A stretch of 64,000 nucleotides of DNA from Micromonospora polyrhachis (GCF_014203835.1 NZ_JACHJW010000001.1:3298501-3362500); one strand, 5' to 3'; shown: positions 32,346-42,637, counted from the first letter of the stretch. Numbers and translations: made by a program. Notes: generated from the letters alone by a model not told the origin.

Positions 32346-32376
32346 TTGACACGCGGAATATTGCTGACGCTATAGT
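32346..32376 (+). promoter_or_regulatory. Probable yceI promoter
   Basis: TTGACA (32346-32351) and TATAGT (32371-32376) are separated by 19 bases in an unusually AT-rich stretch, 48 bases upstream of the YceI start. Imperfect dyads (ACGC/GCGT, and GAATAT paired with ATATTC further out) around it are candidates for MarR binding. Confidence 0.5.
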
Positions 32377-32424
32377 TGCTGGCGTAGCCGTTGGCATATT
32401 CAACTAATTTGGCGGAGGATCACC

Positions 32425-33006
32425 ATGACCACCAGCACCGGCGAGCCCACCCGCGACTGGGCGGGGTTGACCATCCCGACGGCTGGCACCTACCTGCTCG
32501 ACCAGGCGCACAAGCGGGTCGGTTTCGTGGCGCGGCACATGATGGTGAGCAAGGTGCGGGGCGAATTCACGGAGGTGGAGGCCGCCGTCACCATCGACGA
32601 GGACCCGCTGAAGTCCTCGGTGACCGCGACCATCCAGGCTGCCAGCATCGCGAGCGGCCAGGGTGACCGGGACGTGCACCTGCGCAGCGCCGACTTCCTC
32701 GACGTGGAGCAGTTCCCGACGCTGGAATTCCACAGCACCGGGGTCAAGTCGCACAGCGGTAACGAGTTCGTGCTCACCGGTGAGCTGACCATCAAGGGTG
32801 TCACCCGGACCGTGGATCTTGAGGTCGAGTTCGAGGGTGCCGGACGCAGCCCGTTCGGGCAGGACGTCTTCGGGTTCACCGCGTCGACCGAGATCGACCG
32901 CGAGGACTTCGGCTTGACCTGGAACGTCGCGCTGGAAAGCGGTGGCATCCTGGTCGGCAAGAAGGTGAAGATCGAGATTGAGGGCGAGGCGATCCGCCAG
33001 CCGTGA
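32425..33006 (+). CDS. YceI-family lipid-binding protein
   Basis: This 193-residue YceI lipocalin-like beta barrel begins with AGTYLLDQAHKRVGFVARHMMVSKVRGEF and continues with VTATIQAASIASGQGDRDVHLRSADFLDVEQFPTLEFHSTGV and TGELTIKGVTRTVDLEVEF, all core motifs. Homologues bind polyisoprenoids or other long hydrophobic chains. There is no signal peptide, so this copy is cytoplasmic, as is usual in actinobacteria. It has GGAGG just upstream and a strong terminator at 33059-33094. Confidence 0.9.
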   Translation: MTTSTGEPTRDWAGLTIPTAGTYLLDQAHKRVGFVARHMMVSKVRGEFTEVEAAVTIDEDPLKSSVTATIQAASIASGQGDRDVHLRSADFLDVEQFPTLEFHSTGVKSHSGNEFVLTGELTIKGVTRTVDLEVEFEGAGRSPFGQDVFGFTASTEIDREDFGLTWNVALESGGILVGKKVKIEIEGEAIRQP

Positions 33007-33058
33007 GCGGAAGGGGTCGGGGACTCGCGCTTCCCTGACCGTTCCTCGGGCTCGACCG

Positions 33059-33094
33059 AAGGCTCCGGTAACCATCACTGGTCACCGGAGCCTT
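33059..33094. terminator. Rho-independent-like terminator after yceI
   Basis: AAGGCTCCGGT (33059-33069) pairs perfectly with 33084-33094. The loop contains a second short stem, ACCA/TGGT, and the hairpin is followed by TTTC. Confidence 0.8.
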
Positions 33095-33319
33095 TCGGCT
33101 GTTTCATAGCGGTCAGTGTCCTTTGGGGAGCAGTGGGTTATCTCACTCCGACGCCCTGACGTGCACCGAATGAAGTTGCGTGATCACCGCCTGCCTACAG
33201 GGCCCGTTTTGTCCCTGGCCGCAGGGCGGCCGCGCTTCTACCGTGTTAGTTCCACAGCACCGCTGGGTGGGTAGGGATCCGTCCAGCCGTTGACTTCGTG
33301 CTGTGCCGGGGAGGGCCAC
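33095..33319. other. Upstream region of the GCS2-family gene
   Basis: About 225 bases separate the yceI terminator from the next gene. No coding frame is supported; it should contain the promoter of the GCS2-family gene, whose ribosome site GGGGAGG lies at 33308-33314. Confidence 0.4.
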
Positions 33320-34798
33320 ATGGGCAGGGACGTCTCGCGAAGTGCCTTCTCGCGGGAGGATCGCGTTCACTACCGGCAGAAGGTACGCCGGTGCCTGGAC
33401 GTCTTCGCGCTGATGCTCGACGACTTCGGCTTCGACGCCGACCGCCCCACCACCGGTCTGGAAATCGAGCTCAACCTGGTCGACTCCGCCGCCGAACCCG
33501 TGATGCGGAACGCGGAGATCCTCGCCGACATCGCCGATCCGTTGTTCCAGAGCGAACTCGGCCGGTTCAACCTGGAACTCAATGCCCGACCGCGGCTCAT
33601 CGAGGGGGCCGGGTTCGCCGACTACGAGCAGGACCTGGTGACCAGTCTCGGCCGGGCCGACGAGCGGGCGGCGAAGTCCGACGCCGGGATCGTGCTGATC
33701 GGCATCCTGCCCACCCTCACCTCCCGGCACCTGGTCGAGGGAAACCTCTCCACCGACAAGCGCTATCGGGTGCTCAACGAGCAGATCGTGGCGGCCCGGG
33801 GTGAGGACATCGAGATGGACATCCGGGGAGTCGAGCGGTTACAGACCTACACCGACTCCATCGCGCCGGAAGCGGCCTGCACCAGCGTGCAGTTCCATCT
33901 CCAGGTCTCGCCGGACACCTTCGCCAACTACTGGAACGCATCCCAGGCCATCGCCGGGGTCCAGGTAGCCATCGGGGCCAACTCGCCGTACCTCTACGGG
34001 CGACACCTGTGGGCCGAGACCCGGGTCGCCCTCTTCGAGCAGGCAACCGACACCCGGCCGGACGAGCTGAAGGCCCAGGGCGTACGTCCCCGGGTCTGGT
34101 TCGGCGAACGGTGGATAACATCGATCTTCGATCTGTTCGAGGAGAACGTCCGTTACTTCCCGCCGCTACTGCCCATCTGTGAAGACGAGGACCCGGTCGA
34201 GGTCCTGCACAACGGCGGAGTTCCCCAGTTGGGAGAGCTACGGCTGCACAACGGCACCGTCTACCGCTGGAACCGGCCGGTCTACGACATCATGAACGGT
34301 CGTCCGCACCTGCGGGTCGAAAATCGCGTGCTGCCGGCTGGCCCGACCGTGGTCGACATGCTCGCCAACGCTGCCTTCTACTTCGGACTGACCCGGGAGC
34401 TGGCCGAGGCCGACCGCCCGATCTGGAGCCAACTGACGTTCAGCGCCGCCGAGGAGAACTTCCACTCGGCAGCCCGTCGGGGCATGGACGCGACCGTCTA
34501 CTGGCCGAGGCTCGGCGACGTACGCGTCAGCAACCTGGTCCTCGACGTGCTCCTGCCCCGGGCGGCGGTAGGGCTGGACCGGTTTGGTGTCGACCCCGAT
34601 CACCGGGACCGGTTGCTCGGCATCATCGAGCAACGGTGCCGTACCGGGCGCAACGGTGCGGTGTGGCAGACCGAGTCGGTGTTCGCGGCCGAACAAGGCC
34701 GAGGCCTGGACCGCCCGGCGGCGCTGCATCACATGTTGCGCCGCTACCGCGAACTGCAGGCCACCAACGCCCCGGTGCACACCTGGCCGGTCGACTAG
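33320..34798 (+). CDS. Glutamate-cysteine ligase family 2 (GCS2/YbdK-like) protein
   Basis: The protein has 492 residues. GCS2-superfamily features are TTGLEIELNLVDSAAEPV near the N-terminus (the conserved E-x-E metal and substrate site), FNLELNARPRLIEGAGF, SVQFHLQVSPDTFANYWN and a C-terminal HLRVENRVLPAGPTVVDMLANAAFYFG. The superfamily makes gamma-glutamyl or related carboxylate-amine bonds with ATP. Actinobacteria use mycothiol rather than glutathione, so the true substrate is probably not glutathione-related. ATG 33320 has GGGGAGG upstream, so the longer frame from 33290 is unlikely. Its stop shares a CTAG with the convergent pentapeptide gene. Confidence 0.82.
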   Translation: MGRDVSRSAFSREDRVHYRQKVRRCLDVFALMLDDFGFDADRPTTGLEIELNLVDSAAEPVMRNAEILADIADPLFQSELGRFNLELNARPRLIEGAGFADYEQDLVTSLGRADERAAKSDAGIVLIGILPTLTSRHLVEGNLSTDKRYRVLNEQIVAARGEDIEMDIRGVERLQTYTDSIAPEAACTSVQFHLQVSPDTFANYWNASQAIAGVQVAIGANSPYLYGRHLWAETRVALFEQATDTRPDELKAQGVRPRVWFGERWITSIFDLFEENVRYFPPLLPICEDEDPVEVLHNGGVPQLGELRLHNGTVYRWNRPVYDIMNGRPHLRVENRVLPAGPTVVDMLANAAFYFGLTRELAEADRPIWSQLTFSAAEENFHSAARRGMDATVYWPRLGDVRVSNLVLDVLLPRAAVGLDRFGVDPDHRDRLLGIIEQRCRTGRNGAVWQTESVFAAEQGRGLDRPAALHHMLRRYRELQATNAPVHTWPVD

Positions 34799-35493
34799 TC
34801 GTCCTCCTCGATGCGAATGCCCAGCGCACCGGCCAGGACATGGGACAGGGTGACCAGATCCTGGCGGGCCACGGCCGCGCCGGACATGCTGGTGACCCCA
34901 CCGATTCCGGCTAGGGCGCAGTTCGTGAACCGGGCCCCGGCCATCCGGGCGTGGGAGAACTGCGCGCTGGTCAGGTCGCAGTCGACGAACGAGGCACCAC
35001 GTAGGTCCGCGTTCTGGAAGTCCGCCTGGCCCAGGTTGCATCCCTGGAAGACCACGTGCTGGAAGGCGGTGAACCGGAACGACGAAAGGTCGAGTCGGCA
35101 GTCGGAGATCGTCACATCTCGTAAGGCGCCGTTGACCCAGTGCAGACCGGTCATCCGGGCCGTCGACAGTCGTACCCGGAACATCGACGACTTCTCGGCG
35201 CGGAGGTTTGCCAGGTTCGCATGCTCGAACAGGCAGTCGTCGAGCCGGGCCCCGTCGAGTTGGGTGCCGCTCAGGTCCGTCCCCTTCACCCGGCACTGGG
35301 TGAACTCCACCGAATCCGCGCGGCGTCCGGAGAGGTCGAGGTCGAAGAAGGCCAACCTTCGGTACGTCGCCTCGTCGGCCAGGTCGTGGTCCTCGACGGT
35401 GGCCAACTCCAGCGCCGAAGGCGGCTTCGGGGCGACCGGGTCACGGCGTGCCGGGAAGCCATTCGAACCAGGACGTGTCGACCGGGCGGACAT
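34795..35493 (-). CDS. Pentapeptide-repeat protein
   Basis: The protein has 232 residues. From about residue 45 to 205 it shows repeating A(D/N)LxX pentapeptides, such as CRVKGTDLSGTQLDGARLDDC, LFEHANLANLRAEKSS, CNLGQADFQNADLRGASFVDC and ARMAGARF, which form a right-handed quadrilateral beta helix. Some members protect DNA gyrase from quinolones by mimicking DNA, but no specific target can be assigned. It starts at ATG 35493 and overlaps the convergent GCS2 gene by 4 bases. Confidence 0.85.
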   Translation of the reverse strand: MSARSTRPGSNGFPARRDPVAPKPPSALELATVEDHDLADEATYRRLAFFDLDLSGRRADSVEFTQCRVKGTDLSGTQLDGARLDDCLFEHANLANLRAEKSSMFRVRLSTARMTGLHWVNGALRDVTISDCRLDLSSFRFTAFQHVVFQGCNLGQADFQNADLRGASFVDCDLTSAQFSHARMAGARFTNCALAGIGGVTSMSGAAVARQDLVTLSHVLAGALGIRIEEDD

Positions 35494-35648
35494 AATCGCA
35501 CGCTACCAAGATGCATCGGCGGTGCTCCGTCCGCCTGATCGCGCCGGTACCGGACGGCGTGCCCTCCGTCCGCTCAGCGGGGCGGGCCGTGCACCGGACG
35601 CGGGGAGACCCGTACGATCCGGTCATCGGAGGCGAGGCGGGAGTCGTA

Positions 35649-36341
35649 ATGACTGACGGAAGCGGTAGCTGGGGTACGCCACCCGGAGGGCAGCCAGCCC
35701 GGTCTGGGCGGATGTCCCTGGTAGCCGGGAGCGTCGTCGCGATCGCGCTCTTCGCCACCGTCGGTGCGGTGGGCGGGTGGCTACTGGCCAAGTCCGAGCA
35801 GGACGACGTGCCGCTCGCAGGACAGACCACCCCCACGGTCGCACCACAGACGACCAGCGCGGCGAAACCGACCCAGCAGTCCGTGAAGCCCACCAACAAG
35901 CAGACCACCCCGCCCGCCGGGCAGGTCCTGATGCCCGATCTGGTCGGCCGGAACTTCAAGGATGTCCGGCAGGAGCTGCGTGCCCAGGGACTGAAATGGG
36001 CGTTCCACTTCGGGGGCGCGGGGCAGAACAGCAGTATTTCGAGCACTGTCCCCCTGGCCGGTGACCCGGTACGACCGGGCCGCGTCGTGCAGGTCTTCGT
36101 GATCGGCGAGGCGCCCCAGGTGGTCGTCCCGAACGTCGTCGGACTGAGCTGTCAACAGGCGGCGGCCAAGCTCGTCGATGCCGGGCTGGAGCCGAAGTAC
36201 GCGAAGACCGACTCCGGCACGGTCACCAAGCAGAAGCCGGAGGCGGCGGCGGAGAAGCGGTGGAACGACCAGGTGCAGATCCACTGCGGCCAGGACGGCG
36301 AAGAGTCCGACGACGACACGCCTGAGTCGCCCACACCCTGA
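35649..36341 (+). CDS. PASTA-domain membrane protein without kinase domain (first of two)
   Basis: This 230-residue protein has a short cytoplasmic tail, one TM (SLVAGSVVAIALFATVGAVGG, about residues 22-42), a Thr/Pro/Gln-rich linker and two PASTA domains. The first begins VLMPDLVGRNFKDVRQELRAQG and the second VVVPNVVGLSCQQAAAKLVDAG. It ends in an acidic tail. PASTA domains bind muropeptides or beta-lactams in PknB-type kinases and PBPs; here no catalytic domain is attached. ATG 35649 is preferred because it gives a normal type II topology. The 102-base gap to a second PASTA gene suggests a related pair. Confidence 0.8.
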   Translation: MTDGSGSWGTPPGGQPARSGRMSLVAGSVVAIALFATVGAVGGWLLAKSEQDDVPLAGQTTPTVAPQTTSAAKPTQQSVKPTNKQTTPPAGQVLMPDLVGRNFKDVRQELRAQGLKWAFHFGGAGQNSSISSTVPLAGDPVRPGRVVQVFVIGEAPQVVVPNVVGLSCQQAAAKLVDAGLEPKYAKTDSGTVTKQKPEAAAEKRWNDQVQIHCGQDGEESDDDTPESPTP

Positions 36342-36442
36342 TGGTCGGGCCGCGCACCACGCCGTACCGGTGAATCTCCCAGGCCGGGACAAGTTGCACG
36401 ATTGTCGGCATCGGCCACCCGTGCGGTGGGAGAGTACGTGCT

Positions 36443-37309
36443 ATGGCCGACGACCGTCAGCAGCCACCGGGCGACTCCGGAGACCGTGACGGCCAGGCGG
36501 CCCCCAACGACCGGGCGGGCCCCGGCGGCCAGGTAGACCCCAGCGGCCAGGTAGACCCCGACGAGTCGTTGGAGCAGACCGGCGAACTGCCCCGGGTTAC
36601 CGGGACGGATGAGGCGAGCACCCAACCCGTTCCTCGCCCGGCGGAGCCGGGCGGGACCGCGCCGCTGCCGGCGCAGCACCCGCCGGCGGCTTCGGTGCAC
36701 CATCCGCCGGCGGCTCCAGCGCAGCAACCGCCGAGGCCGTGGTCGGGCCGGGCCGAGGTGCCGGCGGGCATCCGAGGCGGTGCACCCCCGGACTGGTACG
36801 ACGAGGTCGACTACGACAACGGCCGCTGGTGGATGCCGATCCTGCTCGGTGTCATAGCGTTGTTCCTCCTCGCGGTCCTCGGCTTCGGTGTCTGGCTCAT
36901 CGTCCAGGCAAGTCAGGGTGGTCCAGCGTCCGGACCACGCCCGGTCCCCACACCGTCAGCAACCTCGGCGCCGTCACCTGCCCCGCAGGGCAGCCCCACA
37001 CCGTCGCCGTCGACCACCACCCAGACCCCCACGACCCGTACCACTCCACCGGGCGCGGTGCCCATGCCGATCCTGGTCGGTCTGCCCGAGGCGGTGGCGC
37101 GGGAGGTACTCGACCAACTCGGGTTGACGTACCAGATCCGGTTCCGTACGGGCAGCGGCTGGCCCTCGGGCACGGTGATCGAGACCGATCCTCGTGCCGG
37201 CACCCCTGTGCTTCCGAATCAGCGGGTCACCCTGGTGGTCGCCGAGTCGCCGTCGCCGTCTGCGGCGACCACCCGCCCTGGGCGTCCGACCGTGCGGCCG
37301 ACCCGCTGA
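36443..37309 (+). CDS. PASTA-domain membrane protein without kinase domain (second of two)
   Basis: This 288-residue protein has a long Pro/Gly/Gln-rich cytoplasmic region (about 1-128), one TM (WWMPILLGVIALFLLAVLGF, about 129-153), a Pro/Ser/Thr-rich linker and one PASTA domain. That domain starts at VPMPILVGLPEAVAREVLDQLG and continues to VLPNQRVTLVVAES. A GGQVDPSGQVDPDE segment is encoded by an 18-base near-repeat at about 36526-36561. Like its neighbour it has no kinase or transpeptidase domain, so it may sense cell-wall fragments or act as a scaffold. ATG 36443 gives the full frame. Confidence 0.78.
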   Translation: MADDRQQPPGDSGDRDGQAAPNDRAGPGGQVDPSGQVDPDESLEQTGELPRVTGTDEASTQPVPRPAEPGGTAPLPAQHPPAASVHHPPAAPAQQPPRPWSGRAEVPAGIRGGAPPDWYDEVDYDNGRWWMPILLGVIALFLLAVLGFGVWLIVQASQGGPASGPRPVPTPSATSAPSPAPQGSPTPSPSTTTQTPTTRTTPPGAVPMPILVGLPEAVAREVLDQLGLTYQIRFRTGSGWPSGTVIETDPRAGTPVLPNQRVTLVVAESPSPSAATTRPGRPTVRPTR

Positions 37310-37328
37310 CATCGGCAGATCGGGCAGG

Positions 37329-37655
37329 CTAGCCCACCTGTACGGGATGTCGCGCCGCCGACTGTCGTACCGTCGGGGTCCGGGGCGCTGGCGGCCGGGG
37401 GCCCGGCTGCCGTACCACGGTCCGGCCAGCCGACGGGGCAGCGGCAGGTACGGTGTGCAGCCCGTCGAGCCGTACGAAGATCGAGCGACGGTCGACGGCT
37501 TCCCCGGCTGAATTGAGCTGGTATCCGTCGAGCCAGATCCAGCCACGGTAGGTGGGCCAGTCATGCGAGCGGATCACCCGGAAGAGGATTGGTGCGGCGA
37601 ACTGCGCACTTGCCGAACGGGTCACTCGTAGCACATCACCGGAGCGGGGGAACAC
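37329..37655 (-). CDS. Conserved hypothetical small protein of Micromonosporaceae type
   Basis: The protein has 108 residues. GTG 37655 has AGGAG 6 bases upstream on the minus strand and opens with FPRSGDVLRVTRSASAQF, then FRVIRSHDWPTYRGWIWLDGYQLNSAGEAVDRRSIFVRLDGL, which looks like a compact beta-rich domain of about 70 residues. The last 35 residues are Pro/Arg-rich. I recall similar FPR.GDVL..T proteins from Micromonospora annotations without function. It is convergent with the second PASTA gene, 19 bases away. Confidence 0.6.
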   Translation of the reverse strand: MFPRSGDVLRVTRSASAQFAAPILFRVIRSHDWPTYRGWIWLDGYQLNSAGEAVDRRSIFVRLDGLHTVPAAAPSAGRTVVRQPGPRPPAPRTPTVRQSAARHPVQVG

Positions 37656-38237
37656 GGTTACTCCTGTCTGGACTAGCCGGCGGCGGCCGGCTGGAGCTGG
37701 CTGTTCAGGGAAGTGGGACCACCGACCGGGCACGCTGCACTGCCGGCCGCTCGTGATGTGGGACATTGGCCGGTCGATGCGCCGCGGCGGTTTTGGGCAT
37801 GGCGCATCGACTCGACCAACATCCGTCAACTCCGGGACCGCGCCCGCCGCCATAGCTTCGTGGCGTACAGCGGCGGGGTCTGTTACCCCAGAGCGGGTCT
37901 GCCTCCTGTCATGGGTCCGGTGTGGCTGACCCGGTCGCTCCGGTGCAAAGCGAAATCACCCCTTCGATCGACCAGATCGGGACACTCTGTGACCCAAGCC
38001 ATACGCACAGACTGCATCAATGGCTTGATCAATGCAAGTTGCAAGTTTGGCCGTGTGGTTACCGACCACAGGCGCTTGATGTCCGGCTTGCGTACCCGGC
38101 AGACTGGACGCCGCCCTGCCGCAGCGGCCCGGCCGGGGTGTGCCGGTTTCTCTCGCCGCGAAGTCATCGTCCGCCGCCTTCGATGGTCGCGCCTCGGCGG
38201 ACGTCCACCGCATGCGCGATCGACCGGAGGTGACCCG
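37656..38237. other. 582-base gene-free stretch upstream of the XRE gene
   Basis: No frame here has coding character plus a start signal. The only local structure is a tandem heptamer, TGCAAGT at 38033-38039 and again at 38040-38046, inside a relatively AT-rich patch (TGATCAATGCAAGTTGCAAG) about 190 bases before the XRE start. This may be an operator or promoter element of the XRE/DUF397 pair. Confidence 0.45.
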
Positions 38238-39119
38238 GTGGCCGAGCGCCGGAGTCCGACTATTCGCCGACGTCGACTTGGTGCCGAGCTTCGGCGACTG
38301 CGCGAAGCGGCCGAAGTGACGATCGATGTGGTCGCGGAGCAGTTGGGCTGCTCCGCATCCAAGATCTCCCGGATCGAGACCGGACACACGTCGGCGACGC
38401 CCCGTGACGTCCGAGACATGCTCGGTATCTACGGCATCGTGGGCACCCAGAGCGAGGAACTGGTGCAGATCGCGCGCGAGGCGCGACAGAAGGGGTGGTG
38501 GCATCCCTTCAGCACCGTGCTGACCGGCGCGTACGTCGGGTTCGAGCAGGCTGCCTCCTCGCTACGGGCGTACGAGCAGCAGGTGGTGCCGGGCCTGCTC
38601 CAGACCGAGGAGTACGCCAAGGCGATGATCCGGGGCGCTCGGCCGGACATCACCGCCGAAGATGTCGAGCAACGGGTCCGTGTCCGTCAGACGCGTCAGT
38701 CGTTATTGAGCCAAGACGATCCGATTGACCTGTGGGTGGTGCTTGATGAGGCGGTGGTGAGCCGGCCGGTGGGCGGTGACGCTGTCATGTGCGCTCAGTT
38801 GGAGCGGCTGGTGGAAGCGGCCGACCTGCCGAACGTGACGATCCAGGTACTTCCTTTCGAGGCCGGGGCGCATGCCGGAATGGACGGCACGTTCTCGATC
38901 CTTGAATTTCCGGAACCGGGTGATCCGGACGTGGTGTATGCCGAAAACGCCACGGGCGGGCTCTTCCTTGAGAAGAGCGATGAACTGCAAAAATATTCAT
39001 TTATCTTCGACTACATACGAGCGGCGGCGATCCGCCCGGAGGAATCCGTCGCTCTGCTGGCGAAGTTGGCAAAGGAGCCGTTGTGGAGACGCAGAAAATC
39101 GGGTTTCGAGTGGACCTGA
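38238..39119 (+). CDS. XRE-family regulator with DUF5753 C-terminal domain
   Basis: The protein has 293 residues. The N-terminal Cro/C1-type HTH (about 8-62) reads RRRLGAELRRLREAAEVTID then VAEQLGCSASKISRIETGH. The C-terminal DUF5753 domain carries YEQQVVPGLLQTEEYAKAMI, RVRVRQTRQSLL and FTVQVLPF-like VTIQVLPFEAGAHAGMDGTFSILEF. GTG 38238 follows GGAGG (38226-38230) by 7 bases. Such regulators (WhiJ-like in Streptomyces) nearly always sit beside a DUF397 gene, as here, and often affect development or antibiotic production. The DUF397 gene overlaps its 3' end by 37 bases. Confidence 0.9.
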   Translation: MAERRSPTIRRRRLGAELRRLREAAEVTIDVVAEQLGCSASKISRIETGHTSATPRDVRDMLGIYGIVGTQSEELVQIAREARQKGWWHPFSTVLTGAYVGFEQAASSLRAYEQQVVPGLLQTEEYAKAMIRGARPDITAEDVEQRVRVRQTRQSLLSQDDPIDLWVVLDEAVVSRPVGGDAVMCAQLERLVEAADLPNVTIQVLPFEAGAHAGMDGTFSILEFPEPGDPDVVYAENATGGLFLEKSDELQKYSFIFDYIRAAAIRPEESVALLAKLAKEPLWRRRKSGFEWT

Positions 39120-39310
39120 GCCAGGCGAACTGGTTCAAGAGTTCACGGAGCGGACCCAACTGCGACAACTGCGTGGAGGTCGCGTTCGTGCCCGGCGCAA
39201 TTGGGGTCCGCGATTCGAAGAACCCGACGGGGCCGGCGTTGCTCTTTACGCCGGAGGAGTGGGACGCATTTGTCGGCGGTGCCAAGGACGGCGAGTTCGA
39301 CCTGCACTGA
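39083..39310 (+). CDS. DUF397 small protein, partner of the XRE regulator
   Basis: This 75-residue DUF397 protein shows ANWFKSSRSGPNCDNCVEVAF, IGVRDSKNPTGPALLFTPEEWDAFVGGAKDGEFD, the complete family pattern. GTG 39083 has AAGGAG upstream inside the XRE gene, so the two are translationally linked. DUF397 proteins are thought to bind and modulate the adjacent XRE/DUF5753 regulator, giving a toxin-antitoxin-like or switch module. Confidence 0.9.
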   Translation: METQKIGFRVDLSQANWFKSSRSGPNCDNCVEVAFVPGAIGVRDSKNPTGPALLFTPEEWDAFVGGAKDGEFDLH

Positions 39311-39522
39311 CCGGTGCTTGTGGCACCAATAGCCAATTGATGAGCGTGGTCATCAGCCCGGTAGTGGACGGGCGGGTGGCCACGTTCTTCGTGTATCACG
39401 CCGATGCGGAACGTCGACTCGTGTCGTTGCTGGCCCCGCCTCCCGTCGTTGTACGTGGCGGACGGCAGAGGCCGCTCCGCAACAGCCGTACGGTTCGCAA
39501 TCGAGCGAGGCAGGCGAGACAG

Positions 39523-39954
39523 ATGACCATGGAGCAGGAGAACCTGGGCAACGGGTCGGGCAAGCCGGAACGGTTCGGTGGTAAATACCGGGGAGCCCGA
39601 CGTAACGGCCCGCTGGTGGACGAGCTGTCCGCCGGCGACGACCTGGATCAGCGCGATCCTGGAACGCCGGGTCTGGAGTTGGTGGACGCGCAGGGAACTC
39701 CGCCGTCCCTTCAGCCGCCCAGCCTTCCGTCCCTGGATCTGAGCGGGCTGACCGAGCCGGTGTTTCCCGCCGGAGGATGGTCGGACGGCCCGATCGAGTC
39801 GCTCGCCGACCATCCGCTGCTGCGCGGATTGCTGCTGGAGTTGCCGCCAAAGGGCACACTGCCCTCGCCGGTCTGGCTCGACCGCTGGTTCGAAGCAGCC
39901 AGGTCCATTCTGGAACTGCTATACGTGCAGGACACCTCCGGCCGCCCGAGGTGA
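39523..39954 (+). CDS. Hypothetical proline/leucine-rich acidic protein
   Basis: The 143-residue frame starts at ATG 39523. It has a charged, Gly-rich N-terminus (ENLGNGSGKPERFGGKYRGARR), a Pro/Ser/Leu-rich middle (PPSLQPPSLPSLDLSGL) and a C-terminal predicted helix, LPSPVWLDRWFEAARSILELL. No family is recognised, and there is no signal peptide or membrane segment. The last 36 bases overlap the end of the convergent membrane-protein gene. Codon bias looks coding, but the call rests mainly on that. Confidence 0.5.
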   Translation: MTMEQENLGNGSGKPERFGGKYRGARRNGPLVDELSAGDDLDQRDPGTPGLELVDAQGTPPSLQPPSLPSLDLSGLTEPVFPAGGWSDGPIESLADHPLLRGLLLELPPKGTLPSPVWLDRWFEAARSILELLYVQDTSGRPR

Positions 39955-40569
39955 CCTCGGCCGAACCGTGACCACGGCCTCCGTCAGGCGGCTGTGCCGT
40001 AGGGCGTGCCGAACGCCGATGGTCGCCACCACGAGCACCGCCCCGGTGAGCACCAGGCCGATCAGGTTGGGGCCGGTGAGCGGGAGAAGATCAGCGGCGG
40101 TCGCAGCCACGGGCAGGGTCGCCAGGCCGGTGATCTGTATCGGAAGCGCGATCATCGGGTGTGCGGCTCCGGCCGTCAGCGCGGGTGCGGTCGGAGTGCC
40201 TGGTGCCGAGGCGAAGGCGGTCGCGCCGGTCCACAGCCGTCGCAGCCGCCGTACGCTTCCCAGCGCCACCACTGCGGCCGGAACCACGGGCAGTGCGAGA
40301 CCGGCCATCGCCGCGTCGGTCGGAGCCTGCCTGGTCGTAACCAAATTCTGGCTGGTCGTTACCGGATCTTGGCTGGTCAGCGCTGCCGTGCCGAGTACGG
40401 CGAGGCCGACCAGACCGGTCAGGGTGAGCCCGGCCAACCACCCGGTACGGCGACGCATCGCCCGTGCCGTGGCTGGTCGGGGTAGTCCCTCGGCCACGAT
40501 CCCGGCTGCCAACCAGAGGGCGGTGATCGCCAGCAGGGCGACGAGGTCGAGGTTCACGCACCTCAGCAT
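39919..40569 (-). CDS. Hypothetical membrane protein with six or so TM segments
   Basis: The 216-residue hydrophobic protein has segments at LVALLAITALWLAAGIVAEG, WLAGLTLTGLVGLAVLGTAAL, MAGLALPVVPAAVVALG, LTAGAAHPMIALPIQITGLA and PNLIGLVLTGAVLVVATIGV, with a basic tail. A loop contains a degenerate repeat (SQDPVTT, SQNLVTT, RQ). ATG 40569 is chosen; a GTG four codons later and ATGs upstream are alternatives. It diverges from the S8 protease across an AT-rich promoter and overlaps the preceding plus-strand gene at its 3' end. No function is recognised. Confidence 0.6.
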   Translation of the reverse strand: MLRCVNLDLVALLAITALWLAAGIVAEGLPRPATARAMRRRTGWLAGLTLTGLVGLAVLGTAALTSQDPVTTSQNLVTTRQAPTDAAMAGLALPVVPAAVVALGSVRRLRRLWTGATAFASAPGTPTAPALTAGAAHPMIALPIQITGLATLPVAATAADLLPLTGPNLIGLVLTGAVLVVATIGVRHALRHSRLTEAVVTVRPRSPRAAGGVLHV

Positions 40570-40774
40570 CGTCCGGCCGGTCGTGCTACGGATCCGGGCT
40601 GAACCCGGTACGAACCCCCAGAGCCGACCCGTAGGGGCCATCCGCCGGTGATATATCAGGTTCGGCATCTATATTTGATGTTCATCTATTAGTAGCCTCG
40701 CCTTGATCGGTAATCGTAAGATCCTCCCGTCACAAGCGGATGGACAGTCGACCGATCGGAGGGGAGAGAGGGAG
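40570..40774. promoter_or_regulatory. AT-rich divergent promoter region
   Basis: Between the membrane protein and the S8 protease, 40647-40740 is strikingly AT-rich for this genome. It contains GATATATC, the heptamer CATCTAT twice (about 40667 and 40684) and TATATTTGATG. It should contain the promoter and possibly the operator of the secreted protease. The ribosome site is GGAGGGGAGAGAGGGAG, ending next to ATG 40775. Confidence 0.5.

Positions 40775-42637
<1,863 letters not shown>

Noticed and set aside
35649-37309. The PASTA genes as fragments of a broken pknB-like kinase
   Set aside because: Both have their own start, cytoplasmic tail and TM segment in correct order. No kinase remnants are seen upstream, and an intact pknB is present at 52464.
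37956-38504. Minus-strand gene in the gap upstream of the XRE regulator
   Set aside because: The frame runs antisense into the XRE gene, has no ribosome site and no recognisable domain.
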